A stretch of DNA of 7,572 bases from Spartobacteria bacterium (GTDB taxonomy: Bacteria > Verrucomicrobiota > Verrucomicrobiia > Chthoniobacterales > UBA10450): contig DMCG01000038.1 of the NCBI GenBank assembly GCA_003445855.1, positions 1-7,572 of the forward strand, written 5' to 3'. A model generated the notes under the pieces. It worked only from the letters and a program-made list of their open reading frames with translations, did not search any database and was not told the origin of the DNA. Positions 1-5,548 of the stretch are shown piece after piece. The first letter of the stretch is position 1, and the number at the start of each line of letters is the position of its first letter. A program made the translations under genes and the position numbers.

Positions 1-84
1 GGCAAGATCGACAAGGTGGCGGTGCGAGATGTGGAAGAAGCTGTAGCCGCCGCCCTGTGGGCGGCGCGATGCGCGGGTGAATAA
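1..84 (+). CDS. possible 3' end of a plus-strand gene of unknown function
   Basis: Frame 1 is open from the window edge to a TAA at 82-84 and encodes 27 residues, ending in the alanine-rich tail ALWAARCAGE. The visible part starts GKIDKVAVRDVEEA, which could be an amphipathic C-terminal helix. I do not recognise a family. The last half is encoded by a REP-like hairpin (41-66) and the KID residues by a copy of the 11-bp repeat, so much of this tail is repeat-derived. It could be a real gene end, convergent with dnaN and separated from its stop by 62 bp, or a chance open stretch. Low confidence. Confidence 0.35.
   Translation, partial: GKIDKVAVRDVEEAVAAALWAARCAGE
4..14 (+). repeat. 11-bp repeat AAGATCGACAA, copy 1
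   Basis: Exact copy. If the frame at 1-84 is coding, it is read as KID followed by K. Confidence 0.85.
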
Positions 85-140
85 CGCCGCATGGTGAAAA
101 GGAGGTCAACGCCGCGCGTCGCACAGCGACGCGGCTACAG
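41..140. repeat. REP-like element, family A, inverted pair
   Basis: Two units face each other. The plus-strand unit is CTGTAGC (41-47) followed by the hairpin CGCCGCCC-TGT-GGGCGGCG (48-66). The minus-strand unit is CTGTAGC (rc of 134-140) followed by CGCGTCGC-TGT-GCGACGCG (rc of 115-133). Both have a perfect 8-bp stem, a TGT loop and the same leader, and the three stem differences are all compensated by matching changes on the other arm. The outer arms also form a perfect 10-bp inverted repeat (41-50 with 131-140). This is the layout of a BIME-type pair of REP sequences. It sits between convergent genes and could act as a bidirectional transcript end, although no T-tract follows either stem. 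Confidence 0.8.
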
Positions 141-146
141 TTTGCA

Positions 147-1244
147 TCAGGCGCTAATGCGCATCGGCATCAGCACGTAGAGGAACGGCGTCTGAATCTT
201 CAAGACGCCCGGGCTCATTTCATCGATCAGATCGAGAAAAACTTCGTCCTCAGTCAGGTTGCGCAACGGCGCCATCAGGAATTCCGGATTAAAGGCGATG
301 GAAAGATCGCGCCCTTTGTAGGCAACGGGGAGCGACTCTTTCGCTTCGCCGACCTCCGGCGTATTGGCGGTGATCTCGATGTTGTTTTTGCTGAAGTTCA
401 GTTTGATCGAGTTCGATTTCTCGCTCGCGAGCAGGGAGACGCGCCGCAATGAATTCAGGAAGGTCTCGCGCTCGAGCGTGACGCGCTCTTTCGCTTCCGA
501 CGGAATGACCTGTTTGTAATTTGGATAATTGCCTTCGATCAACTTGGACACGAGTAGCGTGTTGTTGAGATCGAATGCAATCTGGCCGCTGCCCATGCTC
601 ACTTTCACTTCGCCGTCATCGGTGAGCAGGCGCTGCAGCTCGGTGACCGCTTTCGTCGGGACGATGATGTCGGCTTCGTGGCTGCGCGGGAATTCCAGTT
701 CGATGTCGAGCATGGCCAGCCGCCGGCCATCCGTCGCCACCAGCGTGAGTTTATTTTCCTTGAAGCTGAAAAGCACGCCGTTCAGCACGTAACGAGTTTC
801 GTCGGTCGAGATGGCATACGAAGTTTTCCGCAAACCGTCTCGCAAATCTTTTTGCCGGATGGTGACGATCTTGGCGTCTTCAAATTTCGGCAGTGGCGGA
901 AATTCTTCCTCGGGCAACCCGAGAATTTTGAAAAAGCTTTGCCCGCTCCGGATCGACGCGGCGTTTTTTCCATCGACATCGAACTGGATTTCGCTCGAGG
1001 GCAGCTCGCGGATGATGTTGAAGAGCCGGCGCGCCGGCAGCGTGGTCGCGCCCTCCTTTTCCACCTGCGCTTCGAAACTGCCGCGGACGCCGACATCGAG
1101 ATCGGTGGTGGTGAGATGAACTTCGTTGCCATTGGCTTGCAGCAGCACGTTGGAAAGAATCGGCAGCGTGGTGCGAGTGCTGACCACGTTTTGGACCTGT
1201 TGCAGACCTTCGAGCAGTTTTTCTTTCGTGACGCTGAATTTCAT
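147..1244 (-). CDS. dnaN: DNA polymerase III subunit beta (sliding clamp)
   Basis: This gene encodes the ring-shaped clamp that encircles DNA as a homodimer and tethers replicative polymerase and repair factors. The product is 365 residues, the normal family length (about 365-375), and should fold as three clamp domains of roughly 120 residues each. Recognisable family sequence includes the N-terminal MKFSVTKEKLLEGLQQV, the segment TTLPILSNVLL near residue 26, TDLDVGVRG near 47, ATDGRRLAM near 170, and the C-terminal YVLMPMRISA, a variant of the usual MPMRL ending that forms part of the partner-binding cleft. The ATG at 1244 is supported by the conserved N-terminus; I see no strong Shine-Dalgarno. 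It lies 84 bp downstream of dnaA on the same strand, the classical dnaA-dnaN order, so co-transcription is likely. The gene contains no exact copy of the 11-bp repeat. Confidence 0.98.
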   Translation of the reverse strand: MKFSVTKEKLLEGLQQVQNVVSTRTTLPILSNVLLQANGNEVHLTTTDLDVGVRGSFEAQVEKEGATTLPARRLFNIIRELPSSEIQFDVDGKNAASIRSGQSFFKILGLPEEEFPPLPKFEDAKIVTIRQKDLRDGLRKTSYAISTDETRYVLNGVLFSFKENKLTLVATDGRRLAMLDIELEFPRSHEADIIVPTKAVTELQRLLTDDGEVKVSMGSGQIAFDLNNTLLVSKLIEGNYPNYKQVIPSEAKERVTLERETFLNSLRRVSLLASEKSNSIKLNFSKNNIEITANTPEVGEAKESLPVAYKGRDLSIAFNPEFLMAPLRNLTEDEVFLDLIDEMSPGVLKIQTPFLYVLMPMRISA

Positions 1245-1311
1245 GACGGCGAGCAGCGCTTAAGATGTAAGGCTTCCGATTTTATTCGGCAACCGGAAAC
1301 TCTTTCGCGTT

Positions 1312-1322
1312 AAGATCGACAA
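1312..1322 (+). repeat. 11-bp repeat AAGATCGACAA, copy 2
   Basis: Exact copy in the 84-bp space between dnaA and dnaN, ending 7 bp before the dnaA stop codon. Nothing else in that space is convincing: a weak CCGA-TTTTAT-TCGG hairpin near 1277-1290 and no clear promoter. Confidence 0.85.
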
Positions 1323-1328
1323 GTACAC

Positions 1329-2687
1329 TCAACGTTGCAACGAACTGTCGATGAAAGAAATTGTCTGACGAAGGGTGTCCTGCTCGTGCATGCGCTTCTT
1401 CACCAGCTTGCAGGCATGAAGGACGGTGCCGTGATCGCGTCCGCCAAATGCGTCGCCGATTTCGTTGAGCGACGCTTTCGTGAGCTCGCGCGCCAGATAC
1501 ATCGCGACCTGGCGCGGAAAGGCAATACTGGCCGGGCGCCGTTTGCTCGTCATATCGGCCAGACGCACGTCGAAATGTTCCGCCACACGCCGTTGAATTT
1601 GCTCGATCGTGACGGAATGCCGCGCTTCCTCCTGCAAAATGTCCTTCAGCAGATGTTCGACGACTTCCTGCGTGAGCTCCTTTCCACTGAGTGAGGCAAA
1701 GGATGCCACGCGCATGAGCGCACCTTCAAGACGACGCACGTTTGTGCGAATGCGGTTGGCGAGAAATTCGAAAATCTCATCGCGCAGTGTGATCTGCATC
1801 GTCCGCGCTTTCTTGCGCAAGATCGCCATGCGCGTCTCGACGTCCGGTGGCTGAAGCTCAGCGGTCAGTCCCCATTCAAAGCGCGAAACGAGCCGCTTCT
1901 CCAGGTTCGTGATCTCCGAAGCGGGCCGGTCGCTCGAGAGCACGATCTGTTTATGGCCGTCGAAAAGCGTGTTGAAGGTGTGAAAGAATTCTTCCTGCGA
2001 GCGTTCCTTGCCGCCGAGAAATTGAATGTCGTCGATCAACAGGAGATCGGCCTGGCGATAACGCTTTCGGAATTTTACCAGATTGCTGTGTTGAATCGCG
2101 TCAATGAACTCGTTGATGAACAGTTCGCTCGAGAGATACATCACCTTCGCGCCTTTCTTTTTCGCCCAGACATATTGGCCGATGGCCTGCATCAGATGCG
2201 TCTTGCCCAAGCCGACGCCGCCGTAAATAAACAGCGGGTTATAAGTTCTGGCCGGTAACTGCGCGACCGCCAAACTGGCCGCATGCGCGATCTCGTTGTT
2301 AGGACCGACGACAAACGATTCGAACGTGTTTCGTGGATTGAGCCCAAGCGCGCTGCCGACCAGTTTCGTGTCTCGGGGCGAGTCTGACGCCACCTCCTTC
2401 AATGCAGCCACGTCCTCAGCCACCTGCACTGAAGTTCCCGGCGGCGAAGAAAATTTTACTTCGCGCGGGCCGCCAAAAGCGGTGACGATGGCGGCTTGCA
2501 AGGCGGCCATGTGATTACTCTCGATCCAAAATTGGTAGATGTTGTTTGGAACACGGAAGGTGAGCGAGTTGTCGGTGGCGTCGATCAATTCAACGGCGGA
2601 AAACCAGCGCTTGAATGTATCGGCGCTGACCTGTGGCTTTAAAGCGGCGGACAATCGCTGCCACAATTGGGTATAATTCTCGTCCAT
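1329..2687 (-). CDS. dnaA: chromosomal replication initiator protein DnaA
   Basis: DnaA binds 9-bp boxes at oriC, oligomerises with ATP and melts the origin to start replication. The product is 452 residues, typical for the family. Domain I spans about 1-80 (start MDENYTQLWQRLSAALK) and a short linker about 81-118. The AAA+ domain carries Walker A GGVGLGKTH (156-164), Walker B LLLIDDIQF (215-223) and the arginine-finger region RLVSRF (265-270). Domain IV includes SKRRPASIAFPRQVAMYL (381-398) and the DNA-binding signature FGGRDHGTVLHACK (414-427). The ATG at 2687 fits the usual N-terminus; no Shine-Dalgarno is evident. It is transcribed away from the gene-free region at 2688-3294, which holds DnaA-box-like sites in the right place for autoregulation. 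All key motifs are intact. Confidence 0.98.
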   Translation of the reverse strand: MDENYTQLWQRLSAALKPQVSADTFKRWFSAVELIDATDNSLTFRVPNNIYQFWIESNHMAALQAAIVTAFGGPREVKFSSPPGTSVQVAEDVAALKEVASDSPRDTKLVGSALGLNPRNTFESFVVGPNNEIAHAASLAVAQLPARTYNPLFIYGGVGLGKTHLMQAIGQYVWAKKKGAKVMYLSSELFINEFIDAIQHSNLVKFRKRYRQADLLLIDDIQFLGGKERSQEEFFHTFNTLFDGHKQIVLSSDRPASEITNLEKRLVSRFEWGLTAELQPPDVETRMAILRKKARTMQITLRDEIFEFLANRIRTNVRRLEGALMRVASFASLSGKELTQEVVEHLLKDILQEEARHSVTIEQIQRRVAEHFDVRLADMTSKRRPASIAFPRQVAMYLARELTKASLNEIGDAFGGRDHGTVLHACKLVKKRMHEQDTLRQTISFIDSSLQR

Positions 2688-2758
2688 AGCGACTTGTTAA
2701 CAGCGTTACACAATTGCCACAAAGGCTCTTACCGAGGGAAATTGGTCAGCCAAACGAC

Positions 2759-2786
2759 GCCGATGCTTGGGCGACATCGCATCGGC
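2759..2786. repeat. hairpin-forming inverted repeat in the dnaA upstream region
   Basis: GCCGATGC (2759-2766) pairs perfectly with GCATCGGC (2779-2786) across a 12-nt loop. It would lie in the dnaA leader if the promoter is further upstream. No T-tract follows, so it is not a classical terminator. Confidence 0.5.
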
Positions 2787-2960
2787 CTGGCAGAAGAAAC
2801 GCCGGGAAAAAATACCAAAAATGTCTGAATACGAGGGGAAAACGCTTCCCGCGCACTTCCGCAACGCCGCGGTTGCCGCAAGATCGACATCTGATTTGCG
2901 TCGTCGGTGTAGAGAGGTTAAGGCGTCGCTCATTCTCGCTGTTAGGAGTTTTATCAGAAG

Positions 2961-2969
2961 CTGTTCACA
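2961..2969 (-). promoter_or_regulatory. DnaA-box-like site TGTGAACAG
   Basis: Plus strand CTGTTCACA, a relaxed match to the TTWTNCACA consensus. It is 11 bp from the next box, close to one helical turn, and in the same orientation. Confidence 0.5.
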
Positions 2970-2971
2970 TC

Positions 2972-2980
2972 TTATTCACA
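2972..2980 (-). promoter_or_regulatory. DnaA box TGTGAATAA
   Basis: Plus strand TTATTCACA, a full match to the TTATNCACA consensus and the best box in the window. It lies about 285 bp upstream of the dnaA start codon. Confidence 0.7.
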
Positions 2981-3024
2981 TGCACTCCCTTTTCGCCCTG
3001 CCAGCGGCTTGAGATTAGAAACCG

Positions 3025-3033
3025 CTGTCCACA
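3025..3033 (-). promoter_or_regulatory. DnaA-box-like site TGTGGACAG
   Basis: Plus strand CTGTCCACA, a relaxed match to the consensus. It is the box nearest the AT-rich tract, ending about 8 bp before it, as expected for a box that directs strand opening. Confidence 0.5.
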
Positions 3034-3040
3034 TCGACAA

Positions 3041-3107
3041 GAAAAAATCTTAATTTTATTTTTCGTCGCACATCAAAAAAAACTTGACTGAAAAATCAAA
3101 ACGAGCG
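3041..3107. other. AT-rich tract, candidate DNA unwinding element
   Basis: This stretch is dominated by A and T runs, including an imperfect palindrome with GAAAAA at 3041-3046 and TTTTTC at 3059-3064 and an eight-A run near 3075. It directly follows the DnaA-box cluster. Function as the melted segment is inferred from composition and position only. Confidence 0.5.
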
Positions 3108-3118
3108 TGGCCGAAAAC

Positions 3119-3177
3119 AGCAAAAATGATCCCCGCGTGCGAAGTTGACCGAATTAGCGCACACGCGCATTTTTGCT
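3119..3177. repeat. long imperfect inverted repeat beside the AT-rich tract
   Basis: AGCAAAAATG (3119-3128) pairs perfectly with CATTTTTGCT (3168-3177). Inside it CGCGTG (3134-3139) pairs with CACGCG (3162-3167), leaving a 5-nt bulge on the left arm. The right arm overlaps a further stem, TGCTCC (3174-3179) with GGAGCA (3184-3189), and GGAGC (3184-3188) can instead pair with GCTCC (3202-3206), so alternative foldings compete. It lies between the candidate origin and the plus-strand gene, so it could be an origin-binding site, a leader structure or a decayed repeat. Confidence 0.5.
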
Positions 3178-3294
3178 CCCTTTGGAGCACGCTTCGCACT
3201 CGCTCCACGTGCCGGAAATGAATTTGAACCAAATTAGAATAGCGAACTGGCAATCCAAGCGCGCTGTTTTTTTCCATTCGCCGGCCGAATAGCC

Positions 3295-3813
3295 ATGCGC
3301 ATTTTTCTTTTTGTTTCAGCCGCTCTTTTTTTCGGCATCTCGCCCACCCGCGCCACCGACGAGCTCTTGCCGCCGTTCGGCTTTCGCTGGAACGATCCCA
3401 TGACGCGCGTGGAAGCCGTCTTAAAAGGCGCGAAAGCACAGACCGTGTCGCGCGAAAAAAAAGAAAGCCGCGAAGTGTGGACCGTTGAAGGCCTCGTCCA
3501 TCCCGGCTTAAAGCGGACGCTCTTTACTTTCAAGGGGGGATCGCTCTTCGGCGTGGAACTGCAATACGAATACCCCGATTGGACAATCGAGCGTTACAAC
3601 CAGCGCATGGGAGAAATCCGCAAATATTTCGATGAGAAGTACGGGACGGGCAAACTAGTCTCCCGCTCGCGCGACACCGATACCGAAGTCATCCAAACCC
3701 TGGTCGGCTATCAATGGGTGGTCGGGGCGACGATGCTCGAGCTGTTCTATTTCTCCGCCCAGCACGACATGCTCGTCTTTCGCACCATCACGGTCGATTA
3801 CAAAGCGCTTTGA
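3295..3813 (+). CDS. small secreted protein of unknown function
   Basis: The product is 172 residues. Residues 1-20 look like a Sec signal peptide: a short basic start (MR), a hydrophobic core IFLFVSAALFFGI and a probable cleavage after PTRA. The mature part is mixed alpha/beta in character with no membrane segment. It begins with LLPPFGFRWNDPMTRVEAVL, which resembles short exported-protein segments of the F-x-W-x-x-x-x-x-x-V type, and contains aromatic-rich strands (VELQYEYPDW, LVGYQWVVG, MLELFYFSAQ). There are no cysteines and no catalytic motif that I recognise. It is the only complete plus-strand gene here, divergent from dnaA across the origin region and overlapping the end of def by 16 bp. 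No strong Shine-Dalgarno precedes the ATG; a TAGAAT at 3235-3240 is a possible but weak -10 element. Coding is supported by the signal peptide followed by a coherent protein. Function unknown. Confidence 0.8.
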   Translation: MRIFLFVSAALFFGISPTRATDELLPPFGFRWNDPMTRVEAVLKGAKAQTVSREKKESREVWTVEGLVHPGLKRTLFTFKGGSLFGVELQYEYPDWTIERYNQRMGEIRKYFDEKYGTGKLVSRSRDTDTEVIQTLVGYQWVVGATMLELFYFSAQHDMLVFRTITVDYKAL

Positions 3814-4397
3814 CCGACGAGCGATTGTCGATCTTTTACTCGCCCGCGCTTTGTCTCCTTTTGCAATCGCTTCAGGCGGCTCGATAAGCTTGCCTTCGCC
3901 GCGGAGTTCATTCGATCGATAAAAAGAATTCCGTTGAGGTGATCGGCTTCATGCTGCAAAGCGCGCGCCAACAAACCGGTGGCTTCGATTTCGATCGTTT
4001 TATTCTCCAGTGTTTCCGCGCGCACGCTTACAGATTCCGCCCGCTCGATTTCACCCGTGATTTCGGGAAAACTCAAACAGCCTTCTGTTCCGATCGCGCT
4101 GCCCTCGCTCCGCGTAATCTGCGGATTGATCAAGACGAGCGGCATCGCCGCCTTGGGATCGACATCTTCGCCGTTCAACTTCATCGTGCTCGGCCGATCT
4201 TCGATTTGCGAAATGTCGAGCACCGTCAGCTGCAGCGCTTCGCCCACTTGCTGCGCGGCGAGGCCGATGCCATTCGCGGCGTGCATGGTCTCGATCATGT
4301 TCTGCGCAAGCTCGCGAATGCGATTGTCGATCTTATCGATCTGTTTGCCTTTCGCGCGCAGAATTGGATTGCCGTACTGCAAGATCGACAATCTCAT
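3798..4397 (-). CDS. def: peptide deformylase
   Basis: This metalloenzyme removes the formyl group from the N-terminal methionine of nascent proteins at the ribosome. The product is 199 residues. All three family motifs are intact: GIGLAAQQVG (43-52), EGCLSFP (105-111, metal ligand Cys107) and QHEADH (148-153, ligands His149 and His153, catalytic Glu150). The start chosen is the ATG at 4397, because it gives the family-like N-terminus MRLSILQYGNPILR and overlaps the exbD stop in an ATGA arrangement, favouring translational coupling. A longer in-frame start at 4478 would lie inside exbD and add 27 non-conserved residues. The C-terminus has a basic extension (about 165-199, with KRLQKETKRGRVK) beyond the usual end, partly encoded by a copy of the 11-bp repeat and overlapping the convergent gene. 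Confidence 0.96.
   Translation of the reverse strand: MRLSILQYGNPILRAKGKQIDKIDNRIRELAQNMIETMHAANGIGLAAQQVGEALQLTVLDISQIEDRPSTMKLNGEDVDPKAAMPLVLINPQITRSEGSAIGTEGCLSFPEITGEIERAESVSVRAETLENKTIEIEATGLLARALQHEADHLNGILFIDRMNSAAKASLSSRLKRLQKETKRGRVKDRQSLVGQSAL
3825..3835 (-). repeat. 11-bp repeat AAGATCGACAA, copy 3
   Basis: Exact copy in the def C-terminal extension, read as K-DRQ, a different codon phase from the KID-encoding copies. It starts 12 bp after the stop of the convergent plus-strand gene. Confidence 0.85.
4324..4334 (-). repeat. 11-bp repeat AAGATCGACAA, copy 4
   Basis: Exact copy inside def, read as KIDN at residues 22-25. Confidence 0.85.
4381..4391 (+). repeat. 11-bp repeat AAGATCGACAA, copy 5
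   Basis: Exact copy at the start of def, read from its complement as LSIL (residues 3-6). Confidence 0.85.
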
Positions 4398-4801
4398 TTT
4401 TCCTCGCGCATAAACGACGGAAGATTTTTCACGCCCGCCAGTTTCAAAGCGTCCATCACTTTGACGATGGTCCCCCACGACGCCTCCTTGTCGGCTTGCA
4501 GGGCCAGCGTCGATTTACGATCCGCGGGCAAATCGCGCACCGCGGCCTCCAGTTCGTCTACGCCGACAGTTTGCCCGTCCAATTGGATCTCGTTTTTTTT
4601 ATCGACACTCACGATTGCATGCTCGAGTTCGGCCGGTCGCTTGGTCGCGGTTTTCGATTCCGGCAAATTGATCTTAACTTCCGGCTGGTCCTTTTTAAAT
4701 GTCGTCGAAACAACGAAAAAGATGAGCAGGATGATGAGGATATCGACCAGCGAAACGATAATGATGGTGGGGGCCCTGCGTTTCCGGACGATAAAGTTCA
4801 T
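4394..4801 (-). CDS. exbD: ExbD/TolR family biopolymer transport protein
   Basis: ExbD/TolR partners the ExbB/TolQ proton channel and passes proton-motive force to a TonB- or TolA-like protein spanning the periplasm. The product is 135 residues, the usual length. The order is a short basic cytoplasmic N-terminus (NFIVRKRRAP), a single membrane helix at about 12-32 and a periplasmic domain. The helix carries Asp20 in SLVDILIILL, the position of the protonatable aspartate essential in the family. The periplasmic part includes EVKINLPES and ALQADKEASWGTIVKVMD, typical of this fold. It follows exbB by 21 nt and overlaps def by 4 nt. TolR and ExbD cannot be told apart by sequence alone here; no tolB or pal is visible, so I use the ExbD name. 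Confidence 0.93.
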   Translation of the reverse strand: MNFIVRKRRAPTIIIVSLVDILIILLIFFVVSTTFKKDQPEVKINLPESKTATKRPAELEHAIVSVDKKNEIQLDGQTVGVDELEAAVRDLPADRKSTLALQADKEASWGTIVKVMDALKLAGVKNLPSFMREEK

Positions 4802-4822
4802 AGCTTGAGATGGGCGCGCGCG

Positions 4823-5548
4823 CTACACCACTGGCGTCGGCGTCGGCGCCGTTGTCAGCGGTGAGGATTTTGTCGGGATCACTTCGCGGGAAGAGCGCCC
4901 ATAGTAGCATTTGCTGATCAACTCCACGACCAGTGTCTCCATTTCCACCGACATCACTTCCACCTTTTTCGAAAAATAACTGAAGGCGATCAACGTCGGC
5001 ACCGCGATCGAAAGTCCGAAGACGGTTGCATTCAGCGCTTCGGCAATGCCGAGCGCGATTTGGCGCGTGTCCGATGCGCCCGAGCTCAAGCCAAGATGCG
5101 AAAAAACGTGCACCAGACCGGAGACCGCACCGATCAAACCGAGGAGTGGCGCGATGCCGGTTATCACTTCGAGAACGATGAGCCCTTTTTCCAGCCGCAC
5201 CATTTCGTGACGCGCGCGTGTTTCCACCACTTCCACGTTCTCCGAACGCGGCCCGCGCAAGTGCTGGAGCGCAACGCGCGCGATCCGGGCCAGTGAGGAC
5301 TGGTCGTGGCTGACGATTCGCATCAATCGTTCCGGGCTCGCGCCGGGCACGAGGCGTTCGATCTCGCTTTCGATCACGAGCGGCATCACATTTTTTTCTC
5401 GCAAAGCGATGCCGCGCAAAATCATTGTCGTCACCGAAACGATCGAGCATACGAGCAGCGGCCACATAAAGAGCCCGCCCTTGACGAAAAAACTCATGAT
5501 GGTCTGCACCGTTTCCGGCGCCCCGGCGATTAGAGCAATGGCGATCAT
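4823..5548 (-). CDS. exbB: ExbB/TolQ/MotA family proton channel
   Basis: This is the inner-membrane proton-conducting subunit of a TonB or Tol energising complex, working with the ExbD-like protein encoded next. The product is 241 residues. Three membrane helices are visible at about 24-44 (LFMWPLLVCSIVSVTTMI), 123-147 (containing APLLGLIGAVSGLVHVF, the family signature of helix 2) and 168-192 (IAEALNATVFGLSIAVPTLI, helix 3). A long cytoplasmic loop separates helices 1 and 2. The tail ends in a proline/threonine run, TTAPTPTPVV, not typical of ExbB and similar in style to the linker of the adjacent TonB-like protein. The ATG at 5548 shares one base with the stop of the upstream gene (TGATG), indicating translational coupling. 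Confidence 0.94.
   Translation of the reverse strand: MIAIALIAGAPETVQTIMSFFVKGGLFMWPLLVCSIVSVTTMILRGIALREKNVMPLVIESEIERLVPGASPERLMRIVSHDQSSLARIARVALQHLRGPRSENVEVVETRARHEMVRLEKGLIVLEVITGIAPLLGLIGAVSGLVHVFSHLGLSSGASDTRQIALGIAEALNATVFGLSIAVPTLIAFSYFSKKVEVMSVEMETLVVELISKCYYGRSSREVIPTKSSPLTTAPTPTPVV

Larger units (their letters stand above)
2688..3294. other. gene-free region upstream of dnaA, probable oriC
   Basis: No convincing gene lies in these 607 bp; the open frames here have no recognisable protein character, and rpmH/rnpA, frequent neighbours of dnaA elsewhere, are absent. The left part (2688-2930) holds three hairpin-forming inverted repeats (2759-2786, 2836-2850 and 2861-2876) and a 10/11 match to the 11-bp repeat at 2880-2890. 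The middle part (2961-3033) holds three DnaA-box-like 9-mers in one orientation. Next comes an AT-rich tract (about 3041-3107), then a second structured part (3119-3206). Position beside dnaA, clustered boxes and an adjacent AT-rich tract together support an origin. Exact borders cannot be set from sequence alone, and no DnaA-trio array was clear. Confidence 0.7.
4322..4393. repeat. 13-bp inverted repeat spanning the first codons of def
   Basis: GATTGTCGATCTT (4322-4334) and AAGATCGACAATC (4381-4393) are perfect reverse complements separated by 46 bp. Each contains an exact copy of the 11-bp repeat in opposite orientation. In the def transcript the first arm begins 2 nt after the AUG, so the pair could form a stem beside the start codon. 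The structural role is inference. Confidence 0.6.

Noticed and set aside
99..106. Perfect Shine-Dalgarno-like AAGGAGGT on the plus strand
   Set aside because: No start codon follows within 5-12 bp, and the surrounding frame runs into the family A repeat and then antisense to dnaN.
678..1313. 211-residue plus-strand open frame opposite dnaN
   Set aside because: It is entirely antisense to a clearly conserved gene and has no recognisable protein character; it reflects the codon bias of dnaN.
3031..3040. ACATCGACAA as a further copy of the 11-bp repeat
   Set aside because: The aligned 11-mer matches at only 8 of 11 positions and overlaps a DnaA-box-like site; too weak to count.
2714..3091. 125-residue plus-strand open frame in the dnaA upstream region, considered as a gene or rpmH
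   Set aside because: It has no L34-like sequence and no coherent protein features, and it spans the DnaA boxes and the AT-rich tract.
3939..4808. 289-residue plus-strand open frame opposite def and exbD
   Set aside because: It runs across two well-supported genes on the other strand with an Arg/His/Asp-rich, low-information composition. Treated as a shadow despite its length.
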